64,000 nucleotides of DNA from Bradyrhizobium sp. 132 (lineage in GTDB: Bacteria; Pseudomonadota; Alphaproteobacteria; Rhizobiales; Xanthobacteraceae): assembly GCF_023074185.1 (NCBI RefSeq), contig NZ_JADPKY010000078.1:124001-188000 (forward strand), read 5' to 3'. A model generated the notes under the pieces. The model was not told the DNA's origin. It made no database searches and saw only the letters and a list, made by a program, of their open reading frames with translations. Shown in pieces: positions 57,849 through 64,000 of this stretch. A program made the translations under genes and the position numbers. Numbering within the stretch: position 1 is the stretch's first letter; every line of letters begins with the position of its first letter.

Positions 57849-57993
57849 CCTCATCCTGAGGAGCGCGCACAGCGCGCGTCTCGAAGGATGGACACAAACA
57901 CAGTCGCCCGACGTTCGCGCCGGGTGACGAGAGAGCGCCTCCCTCGCCCATCCTTCGAGACACGCGCCAAACGGCGCGCTCCTCAGGATGAGG
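57849..57993. repeat. Pair of rhizobial palindromes (CATCCTTCGAGACGC family)
   Basis: TCCTCATCCTGAGGAGCGCG, then GCGTCTCGAAGGATGG (57849-57891) faces CCCATCCTTCGAGACACGCG, then GCGCTCCTCAGGATGAGG (57948-57993). The pair fills the gap between the FAH and GST genes. Confidence 0.78.
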
Positions 57994-58022
57994 TTTGTAT
58001 GTCTGGATAGCGGTTATTTCCC

Positions 58023-58634
58023 ATGAAGCTCACCTTCTCTCCCGCCTCGCCCTTTGCCCGCAAGGTGCGCATTGCCGCGATCGAGCTCGGGCTGATCGAC
58101 AAGATCGAGTTCACGCCGGCAGCCGTCGCGCCGGGCACGCCCAACGAGGACTACTCGCGGATCACGCCGCTGAAGAAGCTGCCGGTGCTGATCACCAACG
58201 ACGGCGATGTCATTTTGGACTCCTACGTCATCGTCGAATATCTCAACGAGATGGTCGGCGGCAGCCTGATCCCCGACTACGGTCCGCGGCGCTGGCAGGC
58301 CAAGACCAATCATTCCCTGCTCAACGGCATGCTCGATTCCATGCTGCTGTGCCGCTACGAGAAGATGGTGCGGCCGCAGGGCCTGCAATGGCAGGCTTGG
58401 TCGGACGACCATTGGAATCGGGCCTGGACCGGCATGGCGCGCTTCGAGAAGATGCCTGATGTCCTGAACGGCCCGTTCGACATCTCGCAGATCGGCCTCG
58501 TCTGCGTGCTCGGCTATGCCGACTTCCGCTTCGCCGATTGCGGCTGGCGCAAGGCCTATCCGAAGCTCGACGCTTTCCATCAGAAGGTGCTGGAACGGCC
58601 CTCCGTGAAGACCTCGGTGCCGCCGGCGGCTTAA
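58023..58634 (+). CDS. Glutathione S-transferase family protein
   Basis: A 203-residue GST: the N-terminal thioredoxin-like domain starts LTFSPASPFARKVRIAA (serine-type active site), with LKKLPVLITNDGDVILDSYV and a helical C-terminal domain. It lies between the FAH gene and the second MBL gene, all on the plus strand, consistent with glutathione-dependent handling of an aromatic or lactone intermediate. Only 15 bases separate it from the MBL gene. Confidence 0.88.
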   Translation: MKLTFSPASPFARKVRIAAIELGLIDKIEFTPAAVAPGTPNEDYSRITPLKKLPVLITNDGDVILDSYVIVEYLNEMVGGSLIPDYGPRRWQAKTNHSLLNGMLDSMLLCRYEKMVRPQGLQWQAWSDDHWNRAWTGMARFEKMPDVLNGPFDISQIGLVCVLGYADFRFADCGWRKAYPKLDAFHQKVLERPSVKTSVPPAA

Positions 58635-58649
58635 ATCTCGGGAATCCTC

Positions 58650-59519
58650 ATGAGCCTCAAATACTCGGTCGGCGATCTCACCATCCATCGCGTCGTCGAG
58701 CAGGAGACGACCTTCCTGCCGGCGCTAGACCTCATGCCCGGTCTCACGCCGGAGGTGCTGTCCGAGAATCGCGCATGGATGCGTCAGGCAAATGCGTTGG
58801 ACGAACAGGATACGCTGATCCTCTGCTTTCAGTCCTATGTCATCAAGACGCCGCATCACACCATTCTGGTCGACAGCTGCATCGGCAACGACAAGCCCCG
58901 GCCGCAGCGGCCGAAATGGAACATCAAGACGGACGACACCTATCTGCGCGGACTCGCCGGCGCCGGCTTTTCCGTTGACGACATCGACTTCGTGATGTGC
59001 ACGCATCTGCATGTCGATCACGTCGGCTGGAACACGCGGCTCGAGAACGGCCGCTGGGTGCCGACCTTCCCGAAGGCGCGCTACGTGTTCGCCAGGCAGG
59101 AGTTCGACTACTGGACTGAACAGAATGCGAAGGGGCCGGTGCCGCCCTTCGTGGATAGTGTATTGCCGGTGGTGGAGGCCAAGCGGCACGAGATCGTCGG
59201 CAATGATCACCAGATCGGCGACCACGTCCGCATCCTGCCGACGCCGGGCCACACGCCCGGCCATGTCGCGTTCACCTTCGGTCGCGGCAAGGACGACGCG
59301 GTGTTCAGCGGCGATCTCATGCATTCGCCGATCCAGACGCTCTATCCGGAGATGTCGGTGAAATTCGACGTCGATCAGACGCAGGCGGCAACGACGCGCC
59401 GCAGCTTCCTGGAACGCTATTGCGACACAGACACGCTGTGCTGCACCGCGCATTTCCCGTCGCCGTCGGTGGGCAAGATCCGGCGCAAGGGCAACGGGTT
59501 CGTCTGCGCGGCGGTGTAG
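58650..59519 (+). CDS. MBL-fold metallo-hydrolase (paralogue of the gene at 55930)
   Basis: A 289-residue metallo-hydrolase: ILVDSCIGNDKPRPQRPKW, metal motif THLHVDHVGWNTRL near residue 118, PTPGHTPGHVAFTF near 195, and AVFSGDLMHSPIQ. Compared with the 55930 product it keeps the same motifs and layout but differs at its C-terminus (CCTAHFPSPSVGKI). It starts 15 bases after the GST gene and 26 bases before the hydrolase gene. Confidence 0.9.
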   Translation: MSLKYSVGDLTIHRVVEQETTFLPALDLMPGLTPEVLSENRAWMRQANALDEQDTLILCFQSYVIKTPHHTILVDSCIGNDKPRPQRPKWNIKTDDTYLRGLAGAGFSVDDIDFVMCTHLHVDHVGWNTRLENGRWVPTFPKARYVFARQEFDYWTEQNAKGPVPPFVDSVLPVVEAKRHEIVGNDHQIGDHVRILPTPGHTPGHVAFTFGRGKDDAVFSGDLMHSPIQTLYPEMSVKFDVDQTQAATTRRSFLERYCDTDTLCCTAHFPSPSVGKIRRKGNGFVCAAV

Positions 59520-59544
59520 CGATTCCACCGAGTGGAGAGACACG

Positions 59545-60693
59545 ATGACAGCGCTCCCCGATATTCCCCTGCCCGCCGGCATCCGCTCACGCTATGTCGA
59601 CGACATCAACGGCCTGCGCATGCATGTGCTGGAGGCAGGCTTCGAGACCAAGGGGCGGCCTTGCATCCTGCTGCTGCACGGCTTTCCCGAGCTTGCCTTC
59701 TCCTGGCGCAAGGTGATGCCGGCGCTTGGCTCGGCGGGCTATCACGTGATCGCCCCGGACCAGCGCGGCTACGGCCGGACGACGGGGTGGAGCGCGGAGT
59801 ACGATAGCGATCTCGCGCCCTTTTCGCTCTTCAACCTGGTGCGTGACGCGCTGGGGCTGGTGTCGGCGTTCGGCTACAGGCAGGTCGACGTGATCGGACA
59901 TGATTTCGGCAGCCCGGTCGCTGCGTGGTGCGCCCTGATGCGGCCCGACGTGTTTCGTTCGGTGGCGATGATGAGTGCGCCGTTCGGCGGAGCGCCGCCG
60001 CTGCCGTTCGACACGATCGACACGCCGGCAAAGCCACCGGTCGAAGATCCCGTGCATCGCGAGCTCGCCGCGCTGCCGCGTCCGCGCAAGCATTATCAAT
60101 GGTACTATGCGACGCGCGCGGCGAATGCCGACATGCACCGCGCGCCGCAGGGCGTGCATGATGTTCTGCGCGCCTATTATCATCACAAAAGCGCGGACTG
60201 GACCGGCAACAAGCCGTATCCGCTGAAATCCTGGTCGGCGAACGAGCTGGCGAAGCTGCCGACCTATTATGTGATGGACCTGAACGAGACCATGGCCGAG
60301 ACGGTGGCGAAGGAGATGCCCTCGCCGGCTACGATCGCTGCCAATCAATGGCTGCCCGACCGCGAGCTCGCCTACTACAGCGCCGAATATGGCCGCACCG
60401 GATTCCAGGGCGGCCTGCAATGGTATCGCTGTGGCACATCTGGCGCATTCAACAGCCAGCTGCAATTGTTGGCCGGCCGCAGCATCGACGTCCCCTCCTG
60501 CTTCATCTCGGGCAAGCAGGATTGGGGCACCTATCAGCGTCCCGGCGTGTTTGAAGCGATGCAGGCGCGGACTTGCACGAAGCTGCTCGGCTGCCACCTC
60601 GTCGATGGCGCCGGACATTGGGTGCAACAGGAGCAGCCTGCCGAGGTGAGCCGTCTGCTGCTCGATTTCCTGGCGAAGAGCCGCCCGGCCTGA
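59545..60693 (+). CDS. Epoxide-hydrolase-like alpha/beta hydrolase
   Basis: A 382-residue alpha/beta hydrolase: LLLHGFPELAFSW near residue 42, the nucleophile elbow VIGHDFGSPVAAW with aspartate near 119 (as in epoxide hydrolases), and the C-terminal HLVDGAGHWVQQEQP histidine near 359. It could open an epoxide or halo-compound. GAGAG precedes the ATG. It is the last gene of the plus-strand group starting with FAH; mbfA follows after its own Irr-type promoter. Confidence 0.88.
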   Translation: MTALPDIPLPAGIRSRYVDDINGLRMHVLEAGFETKGRPCILLLHGFPELAFSWRKVMPALGSAGYHVIAPDQRGYGRTTGWSAEYDSDLAPFSLFNLVRDALGLVSAFGYRQVDVIGHDFGSPVAAWCALMRPDVFRSVAMMSAPFGGAPPLPFDTIDTPAKPPVEDPVHRELAALPRPRKHYQWYYATRAANADMHRAPQGVHDVLRAYYHHKSADWTGNKPYPLKSWSANELAKLPTYYVMDLNETMAETVAKEMPSPATIAANQWLPDRELAYYSAEYGRTGFQGGLQWYRCGTSGAFNSQLQLLAGRSIDVPSCFISGKQDWGTYQRPGVFEAMQARTCTKLLGCHLVDGAGHWVQQEQPAEVSRLLLDFLAKSRPA

Positions 60694-60694
60694 T

Positions 60695-60723
60695 TTGACC
60701 CGGGAACCCTGACGCCTTATATA
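60695..60723 (+). promoter_or_regulatory. mbfA promoter
   Basis: TTGACC (60695-60700), a 17-base spacer and TATATA (60718-60723). The iron-control palindrome begins inside the -10 element, so binding there should block transcription. Confidence 0.8.
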
Positions 60724-60745
60724 GTTTAGAATAATTCTAAACTAT
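60721..60745. promoter_or_regulatory. Irr-type iron control element (ICE) of mbfA
   Basis: A perfect 12-bp-arm palindrome, ATAGTTTAGAAT-A-ATTCTAAACTAT. It matches the ICE motif through which the haem-responsive regulator Irr represses iron-related genes in rhizobia. It overlaps the -10 box and ends 15 bases before the mbfA start codon. Confidence 0.85.
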
Positions 60746-60760
60746 CGAGACAGGGCTACC

Positions 60761-61732
60761 GTGAAGACCTTTGCCGATCTGACCGAACGCGAGGTGCTCG
60801 CGGTCGCGATTTCCTCCGAGGAGGAAGACAGCCGCATCTACATGACCTTCGCCGAGGATCTCAGGGAGCGCTATCCGGACACGGCCAAGATATTCGAGGA
60901 GATGGCCGAGGAGGAACGCGGCCACCGGCGTCGTCTGCTCAAACTCTACGAAGAGCGCTTCGGTCAGCATCTGCCGCCAATCCGCCGCGAGGACGTCAAA
61001 GGCTTTTTGCGCCGGCGCCCGATCTGGCTGACCAAGAACCTGACGCTCGACACGATCCGCAAAGAGGTCGAGACGATGGAGTTCGAAGCCGAGCGCTTCT
61101 ACGCGCGCGCCGCCGAGCAGGCCGAGGATGTCGGCGTGCGCCGCCTGCTCGGCGACCTCGCCGAGGAGGAGAAGCATCACGAGAATCGCGCCGCCGCGCT
61201 CACCGACGAGATCCTCAAGCCGGACGTGCGCGCCGAGGAGGATCGCACGCGGCGGCGGACGTTCGTCCTGCAATATGTGCAGCCCGGCCTCGCCGGCCTG
61301 ATGGACGGATCGGTCTCGACGCTGGCGCCGCTGTTCGCGGCGGCCTTCGCCACGCATCAGAACTGGCAAACGTTTCTGGTGGGCCTCGCGGCTTCGATCG
61401 GCGCCGGCATCAGCATGGGATTCGCCGAAGCGCTGTCCGACGACGGATCGCTCTCGGGGCGCGGCTCGCCATGGCTGCGCGGCATCACCTGCGGCGCGAT
61501 GACGACGCTCGGCGGCCTCGGCCACACCCTGCCTTATCTCGTCCCGGACAGCTGGCCGAACGCATTCTGGATCGCGACGGGAATCGCCGGCGTCGTCGTG
61601 TTCTTCGAATTGTGGGCGATCGCCTTTATCCGCTCACGCTACATGGACACGCCGTTCCTCCAGGCCGTGTTCCAGATCGTGCTCGGCGGCGCCATCGTGC
61701 TGGCGGTGGGCGTATTGATCGGAGCGGCGTAG
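60761..61732 (+). CDS. mbfA: Membrane-bound ferritin / iron exporter MbfA
   Basis: A 323-residue fusion of an N-terminal rubrerythrin/ferritin-like domain ([15 protein letters not shown] near 45, [18 protein letters not shown] near 130, with the EExxH di-iron residues) and a C-terminal CCC1/VIT1-like membrane domain ([18 protein letters not shown] near 184, [10 protein letters not shown] near 215). In Bradyrhizobium and Agrobacterium MbfA exports iron and gives peroxide resistance, and Irr represses it. GTG start with AGGG at six bases. Confidence 0.93.
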   Translation: MKTFADLTEREVLAVAISSEEEDSRIYMTFAEDLRERYPDTAKIFEEMAEEERGHRRRLLKLYEERFGQHLPPIRREDVKGFLRRRPIWLTKNLTLDTIRKEVETMEFEAERFYARAAEQAEDVGVRRLLGDLAEEEKHHENRAAALTDEILKPDVRAEEDRTRRRTFVLQYVQPGLAGLMDGSVSTLAPLFAAAFATHQNWQTFLVGLAASIGAGISMGFAEALSDDGSLSGRGSPWLRGITCGAMTTLGGLGHTLPYLVPDSWPNAFWIATGIAGVVVFFELWAIAFIRSRYMDTPFLQAVFQIVLGGAIVLAVGVLIGAA

Positions 61733-61837
61733 GCTCCTCACGCTCTGTAGCGGCATATCAATCACCGTCAAACAGCCGTTGCAGCATTCGGCCAAACTGC
61801 GCATCATCCCTCCGGCAATAAGAGCAGGAGAAGCGCC

Positions 61838-63310
61838 GTGGCCAAGTCGGATTGGAGTTTCAAGAGTGCGGTCGAGCTGTCGGCCGCATTGACCGCGAAG
61901 AAGGTCTCGTCGGTCGAGCTCACGCAGGATGCGATCGACCGCATCGAACGCCACGACGGCAAGGTCAATGCGATCTGCGTCCGGGATTTTGATCGCGCGC
62001 TTGGCGCCGCGCGCGAGGCGGACGCCGCATTGGCGCGCGGCGAGCGGAAGCCGCTGCTTGGCCTCCCCATCACGGTGAAGGAATCCTACAACGTCGCCGG
62101 CCTGCCCACGACCTGGGGCTGGACGCCGCAGAAGGATTTCAAGCCGGCGGAGGACGCGCTGTCGATCACCCGGGTGAAGAACGCTGGCGGCGTTATCCTC
62201 GGCAAGACCAACGTTCCCGTTGGGCTCGGGGATTGGCAGAGCTACAACGATATTTACGGCACGACGAACAATCCGTTCGATCTCGGCCGCACGCCCGGTG
62301 GCTCGTCGGGCGGCTCGTCTGCGGCGCTCGCGGCAGGCTACGGACCGCTCTCGCTCGGGTCCGACATCGGCGGCTCGCTGCGCGTGCCCGCCTTCCATTG
62401 CGGGGTCTATGCGCACAAGCCGACCTACAATCTCTGTCCGACGCGTGGCCACACGCCGCCGCCGTTTCCAGCGATCCCGATGGAGCGCGATATGGCGGTG
62501 ATCGGTCCGATGGCGCGGAGCGCAGCCGATCTGCCCCTGCTCCTCGACGTGATGGCAGGCCCCGATCCGCTGGACCTGGGCATCGGATACAAGCTCGCGC
62601 TGCCGGAGGCGCGACACGACGCGCTAAAGGATTTCCGCGTGCTGGTGATCGACAGCCACCCGTTGCTGCCTGCGAATGCCGACATCCGCAGCGCGATCGA
62701 GAAGCTGGCGGAACAATTGGCGGGCGCAGGTGCGAGCATCACCCGCGAAAGCCCGCTGTTTCCCGACTTCACGGAGTCCTCTCGCCTCTACATGCGCATG
62801 CTGATGGGCTTTCTGGGCGCCTTCCTTCCGCCGGACATTCTCGCCGGCGCGCGTGCCGGGGCAGCGCAGCTCTCACCAGAAGACAAAGGCCTGTCTGCCG
62901 AGCGGCTGCGTGGCATGACCAGCACACATCAGGCCTGGGTGTTCGACGAGGGCGCTCGCGCCGGCCTGCGCGCGCAATGGCGGCATTTGTTCAGGACATT
63001 CGATACGGTGATCTGCCCGATCATGCCTACCCCCGCTTACCCGCATGATCATTCGCCGCAGCAGGAGGCGCGCCGGATCAACATCGACGGCAAGGACTTT
63101 GCCTATCCGGACCAGCTCGCCTGGCCCGGCATCGCCACACTGACGGGCCTGCCTGCAACGGCTATTCCGCTCGGTCTGTCGAAGGACGGCCTACCGGTCG
63201 GCGTTCAAATCATCGGGCCATTCCTCGAGGACCGCACGCCGCTGAAGCTCGCCGCGCTGATCGAACGCGAGTTCGGCGGGTTCGTGCCGCCGAAGAGGTT
63301 TGATGATTAA
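61838..63310 (+). CDS. Amidase (amidase signature family)
   Basis: A 490-residue amidase: catalytic lysine in PITVKESYNVAGL near residue 83, the glycine/serine-rich signature GGSSGGSSAALAAG near 157 with the cis-serine and nucleophile serine, and SDIGGSLRVPAFHCG near 178. These enzymes hydrolyse amides. GTG 61838 is preceded by an AGGAG site. Substrate unknown. It is followed by a rhizobial repeat and converges with the CinA-domain gene. Confidence 0.9.
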   Translation: MAKSDWSFKSAVELSAALTAKKVSSVELTQDAIDRIERHDGKVNAICVRDFDRALGAAREADAALARGERKPLLGLPITVKESYNVAGLPTTWGWTPQKDFKPAEDALSITRVKNAGGVILGKTNVPVGLGDWQSYNDIYGTTNNPFDLGRTPGGSSGGSSAALAAGYGPLSLGSDIGGSLRVPAFHCGVYAHKPTYNLCPTRGHTPPPFPAIPMERDMAVIGPMARSAADLPLLLDVMAGPDPLDLGIGYKLALPEARHDALKDFRVLVIDSHPLLPANADIRSAIEKLAEQLAGAGASITRESPLFPDFTESSRLYMRMLMGFLGAFLPPDILAGARAGAAQLSPEDKGLSAERLRGMTSTHQAWVFDEGARAGLRAQWRHLFRTFDTVICPIMPTPAYPHDHSPQQEARRINIDGKDFAYPDQLAWPGIATLTGLPATAIPLGLSKDGLPVGVQIIGPFLEDRTPLKLAALIEREFGGFVPPKRFDD

Positions 63311-63315
63311 GTGCT

Positions 63316-63402
63316 CGTCATTGCGAGCGAAGCGAAGCAATCCAGAAATCCATCCGCGGAGGGACACTGGATTGCTTCGTCGCAAGAGCTCCTCGCAATG
63401 AC
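63316..63402. repeat. Rhizobial inverted repeat (GTCATTGCGAGCG type)
   Basis: CGTCATTGCGAGCGAAGCG, then AATCCAG, faces CTGGATT, then CTCGCAATGACG across about 20 bases. It is the same family as the outer arms at 50207 and 50357. It lies between the convergent amidase and CinA genes and may also act as a terminator hairpin. Confidence 0.75.
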
Positions 63403-63452
63403 GGTGCAGAACAGCTGCCAGATTCCGGCTCGATGCTTCGCGCGCCCGGAGG

Positions 63453-63935
63453 TCACCGGTCCAAGTTCTTCAACAGCAAATTCAACGCTGTCGCCGCGAA
63501 CGTCTGCATGTTGGCGAAGCGGTCGTTGCTGCCTGTCTCCAGCGTCATCACCTCTGCGGCGGGACCGGCAACCGCCATGCAGCTGTGGCCTGCCGCATCG
63601 CCGTAGCGGTTGCCGGTGGGACCGGCGGCGCCGGTCTCGGACAGGCCCCAGTCGCAGTTGAAGCGGCCGCGCATCTGCTCGGCCAACAGTTGCGCGTAGG
63701 GCTCCGACGAGGAGCGAAAGCCCTTCATTCCTCCGTCCGAAATATCCATCAGCACGCGCCTGGCGTCGCGGGTGTAGACCACGGCGCCGCCGAGGAAGTA
63801 GGCGGACGCGCCGGGCATCGCGAGCAGGCTGGCCGCGATCAGGCCGCCGGTGGAGGATTCGGCCACGGCAATGGTCTGTTTGCGCGCGATCAGTTTCGCC
63901 GCGACCTGTTCCGCAATACAGACGAGCTCTTTCAT
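63453..63935 (-). CDS. CinA C-terminal domain protein (nicotinamide-nucleotide amidase-like)
   Basis: A 160-residue protein that is a stand-alone CinA C-terminal domain: TIAVAESSTGGLIAASLLA near residue 21 with the conserved serine and GGLI, AYFLGGAVVYTRDAR near 46, GLSETGAAGPTGNRYGDAAG near 97. Related PncC enzymes deamidate nicotinamide mononucleotide. ATG 63935 (MKELVCIAEQ) is chosen; GTG 63944 or TTG 63959 are weaker. Confidence 0.87.
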   Translation of the reverse strand: MKELVCIAEQVAAKLIARKQTIAVAESSTGGLIAASLLAMPGASAYFLGGAVVYTRDARRVLMDISDGGMKGFRSSSEPYAQLLAEQMRGRFNCDWGLSETGAAGPTGNRYGDAAGHSCMAVAGPAAEVMTLETGSNDRFANMQTFAATALNLLLKNLDR

Positions 63936-64000
63936 GTCCTGCACCTCTGATCCTCGCAACCGAGCTGTGCCTTCCTAGCATATGACAGCGCCATTGGCCG

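Noticed and set aside
63307..63981. 224-codon minus-strand frame overlapping the CinA-domain gene
   Set aside because: Different frame from the certain CinA protein, Arg-rich shadow composition, and it runs through the repeat at 63316.

Overview
The window looks like chromosomal DNA of a Bradyrhizobium-type alphaproteobacterium. The reasons are the high-GC coding style, an Irr-type iron-control palindrome in front of a membrane-bound ferritin (mbfA), the many solute-binding-protein transporters and CoA-based aromatic catabolism genes, and several families of short palindromic intergenic repeats typical of rhizobia (for example the CATCCTTCGAGACGC / CTCAGGATGAGG family). No ribosomal RNA, phage, transposase, integrase or CRISPR array was seen. 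Assignment is by reading motifs and protein families; no database search was possible.

Layout. 1-2540: end of a TRAP dicarboxylate-type transporter (DctP tail, DctQ, DctM) and a DUF3237 protein. 2548-3177: hicAB toxin-antitoxin module with a palindromic promoter and a probably leaderless hicA. 3245-8498: hydroxycinnamate (ferulate) CoA-activation and side-chain shortening genes, ending with a 4-hydroxybenzoyl-CoA-type thioesterase and an aromatic-acid-type ABC binding protein. 8521-10404 and 16155-18318: two separate sets in which a GST gene is divergent from a YafY/WYL regulator with a dyad between them. 10410-16154: small conserved proteins, an orphan membrane-tethered TAXI protein, a cyclic-nucleotide-gated K+ channel and a crotonase. 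18457-23065: a secreted small protein, a fatty acid desaturase with a MetX-like hydrolase behind a dyad-controlled promoter, an unusual MBL protein and an MFS transporter. 23113-28001: GntR-controlled acyl-CoA ligase/dehydrogenase genes divergent from an ABC binding protein, with matched operators on both sides.

28049-38023: an AraC regulator facing an acyl-CoA synthetase and a ribose-type ABC transporter. In this transporter one permease is fused to an SMP-30/strictosidine-synthase-like beta-propeller, and a second, free-standing propeller follows. The last three genes overlap by 4 bp, so uptake and a lactonase-like step appear physically coupled. 38033-43919: DUF2059, OpgC, a large cyclase/AAA/TPR regulator and an unrecognised protein. 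44138-45296: an SDR divergent from a leaderless ArsR-type regulator across a perfect 13-bp-arm operator.

45440-48164 is the most distinctive block: three translationally coupled genes read as HNH-nuclease + C-terminal domain protein, a 75-residue middle component, and a DUF2326 ABC/SMC-like ATPase. This fits an ABC-three-component (ABC-3C) conflict system. It lies directly beside the initiator tRNA gene (48362-48438). The rest (48737-63935) is housekeeping and catabolic: coniferyl aldehyde dehydrogenase (which would feed the ferulate genes at 3.3-7.2 kb), GMC oxidoreductase, several SDR/MDR enzymes, CvpA, DUF3775, two paralogous MBL hydrolases around FAH and GST genes, an epoxide-hydrolase-like protein, Irr-controlled mbfA, an amidase and a CinA-domain protein.
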